A DNA stretch of 64,000 nucleotides from Nelumbo lutea (GCA_022828595.1 JAKGHH010000004.1:81992270-82056269); one strand, 5' to 3'. Counted from the stretch's first letter, positions 34,709 through 46,946 are shown. Notes: generated by a model not told the origin, from the letters alone. Numbers and translations are program-made.

Positions 34709-36950
34709 AATAATACACCCCACAGGTGTGTCTTACCCCAGATAGTGGTCGCACGGGAACGCATCCTTTAGCCTTCACCTCGTCCTTTAACATTCTTTGC
34801 CGACCTAGCCTCCTTTTTTGCTGCTTGGTGCATCAAAGAGTTCACCTAAGATTCTTTGTTTTTCTGATAGGTGTCTTTGGAAGAAACTCGGTTCCTACAA
34901 CCTCATTGAGTCGTCCAGTTATTGATCTCCTTCCTCTTTTTTGGAGTGGTTGTTTCTACTTGAAAGGCTTTCACATTAACACCACCTAGGCATTTTGGGT
35001 TTAAAAGTCAAAATTCTCTTTGGTGGAGACTATTTTGGGTTAAAACAATTATAGAACATTTCTACCGGAAAAGTAACCATGGGGCATCATCACAATACAA
35101 TGACCTAGCTCTTAATTAGTTGGCATCCTACATGGTAGCATAGAAACTACGCATGCCATTGGATCGGATTCATCTAAATCCGAGTTTGATTTGACATGCT
35201 ATTGGCTGCATCCCATTCCGATCCAAAATCCGATCGATTATGTGCAGTGCAGGGAATCTGAGTTCGAATCTGGTTGGATTTTTTGAATTTCGGATTTTAA
35301 TCTGATTCCGACTGAAGCTATCTATTTTAGCAGTTGAATGATCACAATTGCTGAATGTAATATCATTAAAACAAAATTATAATCAGTAATTTTTACTCAA
35401 ACATTTTGAAATAATATTGTAAATTGTAAAATTTAAATTTTTATTTTACAAATTTTGAAATAATCTATAATTTATTTAGAATAAATGAAAACTTATGGTC
35501 AAAAAGAAAAAAATACATGAGAGCTCTATGGTCAAGAAGAAAACGTAGGTGAAAAAAAGAATGGCAACGCGACTTAATTGTTGTAGAGAGTGAGAGTTGA
35601 GAGAGGAGAGAATGGCAGCAACCTAGCAAATGGCAAGGTGAGTTAGGCAACATTAAAAGAGGAGAAGTGAGAAGAAAATATCGATTGTTGAAGTGTCAAG
35701 TGAGAGTTTAGGATTTTAGGGCTGACCGATTAGGGGCTTGAGGAACATATTTCCTCATTTACCCCTAAGAAATTTTATCTATTCCATTAATGTATAAAAG
35801 TATATAATACAAAATAGATTTATGTTTATAAATTTATCTGGTCAGATGGAGTGAATCCGAGTTCAATCCAATTTTTAATCGGATTCTACTTCTGCCATCC
35901 AAATCCGATCCGATATGACATTATATTAGATTGAACCGCAGGTTTACGGTTATCGTTGACAGGCCTAGTATAAACAAAGATTATTTTCTTGGTTTGATGC
36001 TTCTAGAAACATTAAACTTGCATCTATTAATCTATGCGTAATAAAAAGCCAATTATGTAAAAGACATTTATTTTTAATTTTGAGCATTGGATGAGAGTTG
36101 TCATAGGAGATAGGTGTTGTGAATTGAATAAACATTTCACTTAAAAGTTTTTAGGTAACAATGCAAATACCAAACACAATACTGCTCAAAACACTTGTTC
36201 AATGCCTAGTCGCACAAATACTAACTAAACATGCTTCTTGTCAAAAATGCTTGTATTGGCATCTTGATATGAAATACAATACATACATACATATATATAT
36301 ACATGTATGTATGCATAGAATACATATATTATAAAAGTATTGGGATAGAGAGAGGGTGGATAGCATGGGTGGGATGCCTTAGTTTCATTGTCAGCTGGGG
36401 TGTCCTTATTTATGGACATTTGAACTTTAAATTTTGCGTTATTAATGTATTTATGGATTTATATGTGTTGATCATTCCACTGTCTCCATGTATTTAATAT
36501 TCACCAAGAATTCATATTTTAAAATTGTCTTTTTGATACTCTCTACAATGTTGATATTTTGGAACCTTGCCTATAACCACTCTTATTGAAGTTTAAACAT
36601 GACAGTGGTTTCTTGTTCTTAACTATTAAAACCCAAGTTGCTTCTTACAAGATACATACATACATTCGTACATACAGTCATATACATATATACATACATG
36701 TATACGTATATTTTAGAAAATATAATGATAAATAAAAATCCTTAACCACTAGATGATATATAAAATATTAGTAACAAATCAAGAACTGAATTGCCTATTC
36801 CCCTTAAATGTATTAATTGTAAGGCATTCCAAATATAGGTGTAATGAAATTGAAATGAAATAATGTAATAAAATTGAAAAATAAAAATTTACAATAGAAT
36901 TAGAAAAGAAAATATACAAATGACTTGAATTGCAACATGAGGTGTGCCAG
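34709..36950. other. AT-rich intergenic stretch
   Basis: No gene. The segment 35155-35965 has repeated ggatcggattc / gaatccgatccgat words like a degenerate TIR element of the family at 36959. Near 36280-36330 and 36650-36715 are (ATAC)n/(ATGT)n simple repeats. Confidence 0.45.
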
Positions 36951-36958
36951 CTTGTAGA

Positions 36959-37375
36959 TAGGGATGCAAACGGATAGAATCGGATTTGAATCAGAGTATA
37001 TTTGAATCTGATCCAATCCAATCCGAACACCTGATCAGATCTGATAGGACTTGATTTGAATTTGAATCCTATCGGTAAGTTGGATCTTCAGATCTGATCC
37101 AATCCGGCTTGTTTTCTTTAAAAAATAATAAATTAAAAAAAATAAAGTATACTAATTTAAATAAAGTAAAAACCAAAAAACATGTATTTTTAAATTTTTA
37201 TCACATATATATGTTTTTTATATACTCAAATAAATAATATAACAAATTTATAAATAAATAAATAACATATATGTTTATATATTATAAATATATAATATAT
37301 CTCAGATCGGATAAGGGGTTGATTCGAATTCGACCAAATAGGATCGAATCATGATCCAATCCATTTGCACCCCTA
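36959..37375. mobile_element. hAT-like MITE, family D
   Basis: Begins TAGGGATGCAAACGG and ends CCATTTGCACCCCTA, near-perfect inverted repeats. Flanks cttgtaga (36951-36958) and cctgtaga (37376-37383) match at seven of eight bases. The interior repeats gatctgatccaatcc words around an AT-rich core. Non-coding, hAT-type. Confidence 0.8.
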
Positions 37376-37630
37376 CCTGTAGACTTTAAGCCCCAGAGCC
37401 CAGCTCAGCTCGAGGATGCAGGCTGTGCTCGGCATGACACGATACTGTATCGACCCATGTTATGTTTTAGGTTGTGTTTGGTTTAAAAGAAAAAGGTAGG
37501 GAAATGACAGAGTTTTCCTACATTTTCTCTCAAAGCCTGAAATTTCTAGGTCGGGATGAGAATGATCACCCCTAAATTAGTCCATATAACCATGCCTCTA
37601 TAACTGTTACTGTTGCCTAGAGCTTATGGC

Positions 37631-38029
37631 TAAAGGTGTTAATGGACTGGAGTCCAAAATCAATTTGAACGGATTGGACGGACCAACAAAACATATTGAA
37701 TTGGACCAATCCATTCCAAAATATTTATTAGATTGGATTGAACCTGGTCCATCCATAATAAATTTATATTGGATTGGGTTGGATTAAGCCAATATCTAGT
37801 CCATTGATGTAAGATAAGAATATAGGTGTCAATGGACCGGGTTTGAGTTGAAACCAATCTAAATTAAAACGAGTTTGAACAGGTTAGACGGTCCGGACAT
37901 TGAATTAGACCGATCTAAAATGGTCCAAAATATTAATTGGATTGGATTGGATTGGACCTGATCCATTTGTAACGGACTCACATTGGACTGGATCGGATTG
38001 GACCAAATCCAATCCAATTGACACCCCTA
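37631..38029. mobile_element. hAT-like MITE, family C copy 1
   Basis: Begins TAAAGGTGTTAATGG and ends CAATTGACACCCCTA. Flanks cttatggc (37623-37630) and cttatggt (38030-38037) match at seven of eight. The interior has repeated attggattgg/ggaccaatcc words and an internal second start (ggtgtcaatggaccggg at 37827), so the unit looks internally duplicated. Confidence 0.83.
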
Positions 38030-38037
38030 CTTATGGT

Positions 38038-39375
38038 TGTTAAGTTGAGAAACAACTTAATCAAGCCTGAATCATGTTAGTGGAAAATACATTTTTGATG
38101 AAAAATGTGTTCCCATTTTGGCTAAAAACATCCATTTGATGTTAGCGCTGTAAATCATAGGTTCAAGTTGATCTATAAATAAATTTCAATTGACTTTTAT
38201 TCATAAAATATAAGACCAGTCATCTTCATTTCATTTTATTAATACTATATAGCATGATAGTATGTTGATTATTTTTAGTTTAATTTATGGGAAAATTTCG
38301 GAATTGCTTACAAGACTAATTGGGCAGCTATAAAATATCCTATTTGGATTATAATCTGTTTCTGAAGCTTGAATCACAATCTTCTTACCTCATTTACAAT
38401 CCTTTGGCTTGTATTTAAGGCACCTAGCATGACTGGCACTTGTGAATTGAGAAGAAGACATCCCTACACATCGAAATAGAAAAATCATGTGCATAATCTT
38501 TCAAACATGCAATTTCAATCAAAACAATTGAAGAACCCCACATTGAAGGTGAAACAATCAACGCAAAGACGACCATAAGAGGAAATACGTAAAGGGAATC
38601 AACATAAACTTACCACCTTCTTTGTCAATAGCCGCCGGTTGTAGTTGATTGTTGAATAGGGGAGCCCTCCTTGTCGTTCATTCAACCCAGTTTGAAGAGA
38701 GAACATTTTTTTTTCCTTTCTTTTAACGCTCAAATGAAAAGAGTAAAATGGTTTGAAAAATATCATAGAGGATACTTTTATCATTTTGAAATTATTTAAT
38801 TCGCACCTAAAGTCGTGTGGCGGTATTGATTGACAATCGGTTAACGGTAAAAACTTATTAGACAATTTTTAGAAATTTAAATACTATAATAACACGTTTT
38901 AAAGTTCAGAGATTGACTTAACACAACCCCTGTATCATTTAAGAAATTTCCCTTAATTTATTTATACTATTCAATATCTGATTTCAACCGCTGCCATGCC
39001 ATATATGCTCCATACTAGCATAAATAGAGCATATGGGGTGGGGGATCCACTCTCTCTTACTACAATCCTAAGAAGGTAGAAAAATGTGTACAACCGTTTA
39101 TCCATGTATTTGTAACATCTCCCCGTGAATAATAAATGAGATATTTCCAATAGGCGCCTATGATGTGCTGTAGATATGGACGCAGGGACAGTTTGCTGTT
39201 GTTTGCGCAACGAGATCCGAGCTCAAAATATAAAACATTTTGGTGATATGGACGTGAAGCCGTGGCAAGTATTTTCGTCATTATCAGATTAATTTCTTAA
39301 TAAAAATAGAAAATATTATTTTTGTAATGGATTAATAAAACTATAATATTCAAATCCAATAAAAAAAAAAAACCC
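38038..39375. other. Upstream region of the PPR gene
   Basis: No gene recognised. The region immediately before 39376 is AT-rich with an A-run. No clear TATA box could be singled out. Confidence 0.4.
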
Positions 39376-41385
39376 ATGCCGTTGCTGACTTGCTGTCATG
39401 CTGATGGAATCGAATTCGAACCCATACAAAAGTCAAGCCCAGCCCAACCCAACCCATACAAGAACTCGGGTTGGGCGAGGGCGAGGGCGAGGGCGAGAGA
39501 AGACAAGAAGATGCGAAGTAATGCATCTTCTTCATTTCAACCCAAGCACATGTCAGTTTCGCTGCAGAGCCAGAGACGCAAACTCGTTGATCTCTTGCAG
39601 TCTCCCTCCACCACTACCAAACAGCTCAAACAAATCCACGCTCAACTCCTCCTCCAAAATTTATTGCCACATTGTTCTCTCTACTCGTACAATTCTGTGC
39701 TCTTGGGGTATGCGAACTCGCCCGCACCAACCGATGCAATCGCTTTCTTCGCGACCCAAATGGGCCATCTTGCCTGGAACAAGTTCACCTTCCAGTTCCT
39801 TCTTAAAGCCACTTCCAGGTCAAAGTCAATTATCCACACTGCCCAAATCCATTTAATGGCTTTAAAGCTTGGATTTGGGTCTTACAGTAATATTATGAAC
39901 GCAAGCCTTCATTGCTACGTGGAGTGTGGTCGGATAGCTGATGCACAAAAGTTATTCGACGAAATGCCTTGTAGGGACGTTGTTTCGTTCAATTCGTTGA
40001 TTCATGGATATGCTGAATTGGGGAATATGGATTTAGCGCTTCAGCTTTTTCAACAGGCTCCTGCTCAGAATGTCATTACTTGGACTGCCTTGGTGGTTGG
40101 ATTGTCCAGGAATGGTGATATATTTGCCGCTAGACACGTCTTTGAAGAGATGCCTGAGAGAGATTTGGTTTCTTGGAATGCCATAATCTCTGGTTATGTG
40201 AAAAATCAGGACCCAGTTGAGGCCTTGCAATTGTTCCGTCGTCTGTTGACTGAGAACTTGAAACCCAATTCAATTTCCATATCTACTGCACTATCGGCTT
40301 GTGCGAGTCTCGGAGCTTTGGAGGCTGGAAAGTGGATCCATGTTTTCATTAACAAGAATCGGTTTCGGTTGGACCCGTTTTTGGGCTCTGCGCTGATTGA
40401 CATGTACTGCAAGTGTGGAGTTGTGGAATTGGGTGTTGAGGTATTTCGGCGTTTAGGCGAGAAGAACTCTTGTACTTGGAATGCTTTGATCAATGGGTTG
40501 GCCATGAATGGCCATGCTGAACTAGCCTTGCAGATGTTTGACTACATGAGGACTGATGGTCTTTGTAGACCAGATGAAGTCACCTTTGTTGGAGTCCTCT
40601 TGGCTTGCAGCCATGGAGGGTTTGTGGAGGACGGCTGGAGGCATTTCTATTGCACCTTAAAAGAGTATGGGGTTACCCCAGTACTGGAGCACTATGCTTG
40701 TTTGGTGGATCTTCTTGGACGGGGTGGGCTGCTATTGGAGGCAGAAGAGGTTATAAGAACTATGCCAATCGCACCTGACGTGGTTGTTTGGAGAGCTCTT
40801 CTGGGTGGTTGTATACTTCACAAGGATGTCAAATTGGCTGAAAGGGTTCTTCTGGAAATGGAAAGTTGCAGCAGTGGGGACTATGTGCTTCTGTCTAACT
40901 TATATGCTTCAGTTGGGAGATGGAAGGATGTTGAGAAAGTAAGAAAGATCATGAAGGATAGAGGGATTGAAAAGGTACCTGGTTGCAGTTCCATTGAGGT
41001 TGATAACATGATCCATGAATTTATCTCTGGTGACAAGTCTCATCCTAGATATACAGCGATCTGTGAGAAGTTGGAGGAGCTGGGTAGGAAGATGTATGAG
41101 GATGGATATTCAGCAGAGACTTCTGTGGTGTTATATGATATAGAAGAAGAAGAGAAAGAGCAGGCACTGGAGCATCACAGTGAGAAGTTGGCAATTGGGT
41201 TTGGCCTTATTAGCACTGTTCCTGGATGTACTTTGCGGATTGTAAAGAACCTTCGAATTTGTACCAACTGTCATACTGCAACCAAATTTATATCAAAGAT
41301 CTGCAACCGGGAAATATTGATTCGTGATCGAATCAGGTTCCACCATTTCAGAGATGGAATTTGTTCTTGTAATGATTATTGGTAG
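39376..41385 (+). CDS. Pentatricopeptide repeat protein, E/DYW class
   Basis: Intron-less frame of 669 codons. From about residue 85 to 520 it is a tandem PLS-type PPR array (blocks such as DVVSFNSLIHGYAELGNMDLA, DLVSWNAIISGYVKNQDP, CTWNALINGLAMNGHAE). The E/E+ region (VPGCSSIEV) and a complete DYW deaminase follow: HSE with catalytic Glu603, CTNC at 629-632, and a C-terminal HHFRDGICSCNDYW. Proteins of this class bind organelle transcripts base-specifically and convert C to U; the target cannot be read here. The start is uncertain. The first ATG (39376) adds a peptide through a GGGCGA repeat (RARARARE). Met46 (39511) or Met59 (39550) gives a more usual N-terminus, presumably the organelle-targeting sequence. 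All key residues are present, so it is likely functional. Confidence 0.95.
   Translation: MPLLTCCHADGIEFEPIQKSSPAQPNPYKNSGWARARARAREDKKMRSNASSSFQPKHMSVSLQSQRRKLVDLLQSPSTTTKQLKQIHAQLLLQNLLPHCSLYSYNSVLLGYANSPAPTDAIAFFATQMGHLAWNKFTFQFLLKATSRSKSIIHTAQIHLMALKLGFGSYSNIMNASLHCYVECGRIADAQKLFDEMPCRDVVSFNSLIHGYAELGNMDLALQLFQQAPAQNVITWTALVVGLSRNGDIFAARHVFEEMPERDLVSWNAIISGYVKNQDPVEALQLFRRLLTENLKPNSISISTALSACASLGALEAGKWIHVFINKNRFRLDPFLGSALIDMYCKCGVVELGVEVFRRLGEKNSCTWNALINGLAMNGHAELALQMFDYMRTDGLCRPDEVTFVGVLLACSHGGFVEDGWRHFYCTLKEYGVTPVLEHYACLVDLLGRGGLLLEAEEVIRTMPIAPDVVVWRALLGGCILHKDVKLAERVLLEMESCSSGDYVLLSNLYASVGRWKDVEKVRKIMKDRGIEKVPGCSSIEVDNMIHEFISGDKSHPRYTAICEKLEELGRKMYEDGYSAETSVVLYDIEEEEKEQALEHHSEKLAIGFGLISTVPGCTLRIVKNLRICTNCHTATKFISKICNREILIRDRIRFHHFRDGICSCNDYW
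39473..39498 (+). repeat. (GGGCGA)n hexamer repeat near the PPR start
   Basis: About four GGGCGA units directly before the Met46 codon. In the long frame they encode an Arg-Ala repeat. Confidence 0.85.
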
Positions 41386-42535
41386 GAAGCAACAGAAATG
41401 GTTTTGGAAGAGATACTTGTACATGATAGAAATTGGACAGGTTTGTCTGGCTTGACGAATCTAATGATCAGGATGTCTAGAAGTCCCCCTGGCCCTGGGA
41501 GATAATAAAGTGTATACGAGTAGACCTGCATATCCCTATTTTTAACCATGTTGCTGCAAACACTGTACCAAGATGTTTCTGCAAGATGTTTTAGTTATAT
41601 GGTGCATGAACTACCCACACTAGCATAAGGTGGTATATGGTGCATGAACTACTGCAGAGTAGTGGCATTTGGCATTATTCATGCCTTGCCTTCACAAGAG
41701 GAACTTAACCATCAAAGCCCTTCAATTTTTTTAGAGTAGGTAAAATATGGTTTGGAGAAGGCATACGGATCAACATCTCAACATCAACCCACTAGTTGGT
41801 GTTGGCCTAGACGGGTCTATCTGCATGATGTGAGGCACAGTTAGACTGTGACTGAGTTTCATATGGGCATGCATTGGCCCAAGTATTTCTTCATTGATAT
41901 TTTTCCTTATTCTTTTCTGGAACAAGTTGACTTTCCTTATCATATATATTCACATTACTGTTCACAAAAGTCCTTGGCAGGCATGTATTCTTTTATGATA
42001 TTCCTATTTCCTTTCTAGATGAATTATTTTCAATTGTAAATGTTACCAAGATAATATCAACCATTCCTATTGAAGCAGAATAAAGTTCAGTCAAAGTTAA
42101 AACTGAATTTCTCAAAGTTGCATAAGTAAACTACTCTCTATTCTCCTTTTGCAAATGAAACACACTCTAGTGCTGAACCGCGTCTGCTAGATTTGCGACA
42201 AAAGAAACACACTCTACCATACACTAGTCAATTTTTGTATTTTATGGATGTTGGATTTGACTGCTGAGCATAAATAAATCATGAACGCTTTAGAAAATCA
42301 CAAATCCTTTGACACTGAAAGTTTGAAACATACAATACAAGCACAAAGTTCAGCGTAGAGCTGAACACGAGGTACCCCCCCCCCCCAACTAACAAGTAAC
42401 AACAACAACAATCCACACCACAAACAAGGCACTTCCAACCTTGCCAGTAAAAGCCAACTCAGCAAAAAATTGCAGATGTTGCAATTGTTGTAGAAAGGAA
42501 GTCAAAACCTGCTGGACAACAACAAATATGAAACT
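41386..42535. other. Convergent intergenic region between PPR and RopGAP genes
   Basis: Holds the 3' ends of two convergent genes. A short direct repeat (atatggtgcatgaacta) occurs near 41598 and 41635, and a C-run lies near 42374-42388. No gene seen. Confidence 0.5.
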
Positions 42536-45163
42536 TCAGTTAGTGGATTCCCCAGACACAAGGAAGGGCAAAGAAGATCCATGTGGAAACTCCATCCACT
42601 TATCTATATCTCCACTGTTTTTACATGCTTTTGGAGGGATCTGTTCACTGGTTGTTTCTCCCATAGAAATGTCACTTGTTCCTGGGTCTTCCGCATCACT
42701 TGTTCCTGAGTCTTCCGCATCACTTGTACTCAAGCCTGAACTCCCATTTTTACTGTCAGAAAACAAAATATCAGATTGTGTGTTGAGGCAAGAGCAGCCA
42801 CTTGGACTGATATGCTCCCTCCTAGGTTCTCTAGCTGATTTCTCGGTATCACTTGTGAGCTCTTCATTTTCATCCAACTGCCTCAAGAAACATTCTTCAA
42901 TTTCATTTAGCTGGTCATGTACAAAATCATCACATCTGCTATCAGTATGACGGGTGTGATCATCATAATCGGAAGTTGGTTCCTTCAATTCACAGATTGT
43001 GTCCATCTCTTGCTGACTGTCGTAGTCCTCATCAGTTTGTAGATCTGATGAATGAGATGAAAAGGGTGAATACCCTTTTGCAGTCTCTTCACGTTCCCTT
43101 AGTGTCTTTGTAATCAGGGTCTTGAGCAAGTTCATGACTTGAACAGCATGCATCAAAGCTGTCAATGGATCAGACATCTGGACAAAGGAAGTTTTTTTTG
43201 GTATTTAGCAGGATTAGTTTACATCAGAGCCTATGGATGGGCATAGTGCGAACTGCACTGGAAGTGTTAAATCTGTCAATTAGTCAATTACCTGAGTCAT
43301 ATTTGGAGCGAAGATCATTGCAATGTTTCTTGCATTCATCTTGTTGGATTCTTCTTCCTCAACAACATCAGCCATAAGATCAATGGCCCAGTTGAGCAAT
43401 GCAGCTTGAGTTGGTGGGAGCTGCTTCACAAGTTCTACACAATCCTCTTCTGTGTTGCAATTGAGGACTTCTTCAGGGGAAAGCTCATCCAATACACCTG
43501 CTGGAAGTTCTCGAAACCAGGCCTTAATCAACCCTGCCAAACAGTGGACATCAATGCTTTCAGGCACAACACCCCTGTTCAGCTGGTCCCTAACATGCTC
43601 CTCCTGACTATTCTCAGGGTTGATCCGGAATATTCCTTCTGCCTACGGACCCATTTCAAAGGAATCGGTAAGAGAATTTGAATTAGCACTTGGGACAACC
43701 TACACTTTTGGTGCAATTAATACATTAACATCAGTCTCGGACGGTGAAGGTGAACGAGTTTGTACCTTTAAACCACCTTGTGAGTGCAACCTTTCTTGCA
43801 TTAACAATAAAATAGAAGGGACACTATTCCCCCTAGAGTCGTAGGAACACTGCATTGATTCTGCAGAGACGCCAAAGACACTTGCACTGCAGTAAAAGAA
43901 AGCCACCAGTTAACATTATTGTACTCATAACTCAGATGCAAATAGATCTTTTCAAGTTCAATTTGCAGAGCTAGAGGAAATATAAATAAAATGGAGAGAA
44001 AAACCTAAAGTTGGTAAACTCTAAGTAAAATTATTAACCAAGAATTCCTGCAGAAGAATCATTTCTAATAACAATAGGGTGAAAAACATTTAAGCAAGCA
44101 TAGAATAGAAGAAAAACCAGAACTGCAAAAGCCAGTTTAAGTAATTAATACTCATTAAATGTTGTATTTAGGGCGTTAAAACCTATTTAGTTTGTCTAGA
44201 AGAAAAAACCATAACTGCAAAAGCCAGTTTAAGTAATTAATACTCATTAAATGTTGTATTTATGGCGTTAAAACCTATTTAGTTTGTCTACAAGTATCGG
44301 GGACAGTTTAGATTACAACTGCATCACTCCTACATTCAATGGAGCCCTTACTGGCTCCTGTATAGGTGGGTTATCTAATTTGGCCACATAATCTTACCAA
44401 CAATCCCAAATTACCTTTTTTTAATAGTCTTTTCTTTCTAATGATCCTCACAGGTCACAGCTTTTGAAGGGATTCTCTTTTTACAATGAACAGCTCCTTC
44501 AAAAGGTTACACCCAATTCATATCTCCTTAATCACTGTTAGATTCCATTTACTAGAATCTCTCAGATCGAGGCCTCAAAATACATCTCTTAGGAAGGCTT
44601 CAATTAAGATTTGAGCTACTAATATTACCAGAAGAGATTGCACTTCTTGGTGATTAAATAATCAAAACCCAGTGATCTGAACAGTCAATTTTTCTTTCCT
44701 TGAGCTTCGAAACCACTAGTTTTCTTATCCACAAATTATATAAAGGCAAAAAGTCTGCAACGAAATAGCATCAGTTCTAGCATTCTAGGAGAGATACATA
44801 GATCAAATTTCTGTATTTTCAAGAGTACCCAGGAGAAAAGGAGAGACAAATAAAAACCTGGCGCTAGGGACTCGACCGGGGATCTCGACTTCGAACTCAA
44901 CGGGAAGGCCGAGGAATCCGTTAAATCGGTCGAATGTGACATGAGTGATGTGGCGGACATTGGTTGGCAGTCCAATCTCCATCTTGTGAACAGCGGAGAT
45001 GACATCTTCCTGTCGATCGACACGGCAAGTGACCATGGATTTCCTTATAGTAGCTATGAGAAACGCAACGAGAGAGAGCTGGTTTTGGTCTTCAGCTCCT
45101 CTGCTTCCTCCTTTGCCACCACCTTCTCTGCAACCAAGCCCCTTGGAAATCATAACCAACCCT

Positions 45164-45168
<5 letters not shown>
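42536..45168 (-). CDS. ROPGAP: CRIB-containing Rho GTPase-activating protein (RopGAP)
   Basis: Four exons on the minus strand: 45168-44858, 43886-43766, 43642-43292 and 43177-42536. All are GT-AG and sum to 474 codons plus stop. Exon 1 carries the CRIB motif (MEIGLPTNVRHITHVTFDRF, about residues 63-82). Exons 2-3 form the RhoGAP domain, with the arginine finger in AEGIFRI (Arg150) and later LPAGVLDEL and MNARNIAMIFAPNMTQ. Exon 4 encodes a Ser/Asp/Glu-rich tail with a small DAEDSGTSDAEDPGTSD repeat. CRIB plus RhoGAP in this order is specific to plant RopGAPs, which bind ROP GTPases and speed GTP hydrolysis, shutting off ROP signalling at the plasma membrane in polar growth, pollen tubes and low-oxygen response. 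Length fits the family. It appears intact. The paralogue number cannot be assigned. Confidence 0.95.
44109..44291. repeat. Tandem duplication of about 91 bp in RopGAP intron 1
   Basis: The segment from agaaaaaccagaactgcaaaa to tagtttgtctaga is followed at once by a nearly identical copy with a few substitutions. Little divergence suggests a recent duplication. Confidence 0.92.

Positions 45169-45201
<33 letters not shown>
45169..45201 (-). repeat. (GA)n microsatellite abutting the RopGAP start codon
   Basis: On the coding strand the array of about 16 GA units ends directly at the ATG, so it forms the last part of the 5' UTR. Confidence 0.95.
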
Positions 45202-45203
<2 letters not shown>

Positions 45204-46668
45204 AAGTTTAACAGAGGAGATAAAGAGATTTTAAATCCAAGGACGTTATTTTGTTGAGTTGCGTTGAAGTGGGTTTGGAGTTTGAAGTTCTGAACTTCCA
45301 AACGGCCAACAATTTCAAAATTTTAACGCCTACTCCGACATTAAAAATGCCCTTGCATGTGTTCTAAATATCGGTAATTACCACTCCGCATGTCCGCAGT
45401 CCGGACCATATTATCCATATACCAGAAATACCCTTCCAGTCCTTTTGTCTCTGGGGTAGGTGACCGTTGGAGAGGTAAAATTTTTAGAATGATCTTGGGC
45501 CGCACGTCCTCTATGGGGCCCACTTCTTCGATGCTTATCGGGAGGTGCACCGAGAGAACTCCAAGACGATCCAACGGCATGACGCCAATCAGGACGACGT
45601 ATCGGAACCAGTGCTTGCTTTTACCGTGCGACCACTGTTTAATAAAAAAACAAGACAAAAGAAAAAGGAAATAAATTCTTGTCTAGTGTGTGTGGGCCTG
45701 TGGGGGGTTCAGGGGGTAATCATTTTGGGGCGGGTCTGGGCCCAATACTTAAAAACTGGTATTCTGTCTGTGTTATTTTATTTTATATAAATTTTAACAT
45801 AAATTGTATTTATTATATATATTATCATATAATATAAAATATAAAATATTTAATATTTTTATTTAAAAAGTCATACTGGTCCAGCCCGATCCAGGCCTGT
45901 GTGGGCTCGAGCCCAGGCTTATATTTTAGGCCCAAAGGGTACAGGGACCCAACTGGTTTTCAAACATGTTAAGGCGATCAATGCCCTTAAAAGTGCGATA
46001 ATTCCTGTTTCAATGATCAATTGACCATAATGCCCTTCTTTTGGTAAAGATAATGCCTTCGTATTTTGAGCAATTAATCAATTATCGTCGAAATATTTAA
46101 GTCAATATGGTAGGAAGAGACATTTATTAAATCTATTTTGCCTGTAAAGTAATTTATTATGTGCAATTAATTGAATCTTTTGTGTTTTAACTTTTAAGTA
46201 TACAACTGGAACTAGGGTTGTTTAGCTTTTGCATAATTATTGAGTGGAATTGGGATCCACAACAGTCATAAATGCAAGTGAGACATTGAGTGGTTGTGGG
46301 TCATATGTATCTATAGCTCATATATATATCTTACGTGGAACAAATTGATTGGTCCAACAACAGCCAGTAAAACAATTATTAAATTCAGCTAATCCAATCT
46401 CTCATTACTGCTATGGGGAACTAATAGGAGTTCGACAGTAATTGCAGCATTGGGAACATTTCCTTGATGTTCCCTATGTAATGGCTGTTGGGATCGTGTA
46501 TTTGGGATTTGGGAACTATGAAGAAGGAAACCAATGAGAGCATATTAGATACAAGCCTCCCCCCCTCTCTCTCTCTATCCCCTCGTACCCAAAATACTAT
46601 AAATGCTTTGCATAGTCAACAAAGTTATAGGAAAGACTATGAAGAAGAGTGATTGTTGCTTGATTCAC
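45202..46668. other. RopGAP upstream region and intergenic DNA
   Basis: Contains the RopGAP promoter side, but no clear minus-strand TATA box could be chosen. The overlapping frames at 45341-45790 show no domain. An AT-rich block lies at 45780-45870. Confidence 0.45.
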
Positions 46669-46671
46669 TTA

Positions 46672-46943
46672 GGCTGAGTTTGGTTGGAATGTGATCTTAT
46701 TTGTACTAGTACAAATGTATGAAAGGAGTGCAAATAAAAATAATGCAAATTCTGGTTTAATTTTGTTTTAGATTTTATTTCATTTTGTTTCATGTTTTTT
46801 TTTTTACTTCATTTGTACTGCAAACAAACAAAATAAGATAAATTTTGGAATAAAAAATAAATCAGAATTCACATCCAAAATCATTTGCACTATCATAGTT
46901 TTGCATCAGTGCAAATTTATTTACACTGCAACCAAACACAGCC
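46672..46943. mobile_element. Tourist-like MITE with TTA duplication
   Basis: Starts ggctgagtttggttgg and ends aaccaaacacagcc, with TTA at 46669-46671 and 46944-46946. The arms extend through gtgatcttatttgtact / gtgcaaatttatttacac-type sequence. A PIF/Harbinger-derived non-coding element. Confidence 0.82.
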
Positions 46944-46946
46944 TTA

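Noticed and set aside
35262..35285. gagttcgaatctgg as a possible tRNA T-arm
   Set aside because: No acceptor stem, anticodon arm or A-box at the right distance; it lies in a ggatcc-rich degenerate repeat.
45341..45790. Overlapping frames of 80-105 codons on both strands
   Set aside because: No motif, overlap on both strands, and sequence typical of intergenic DNA.
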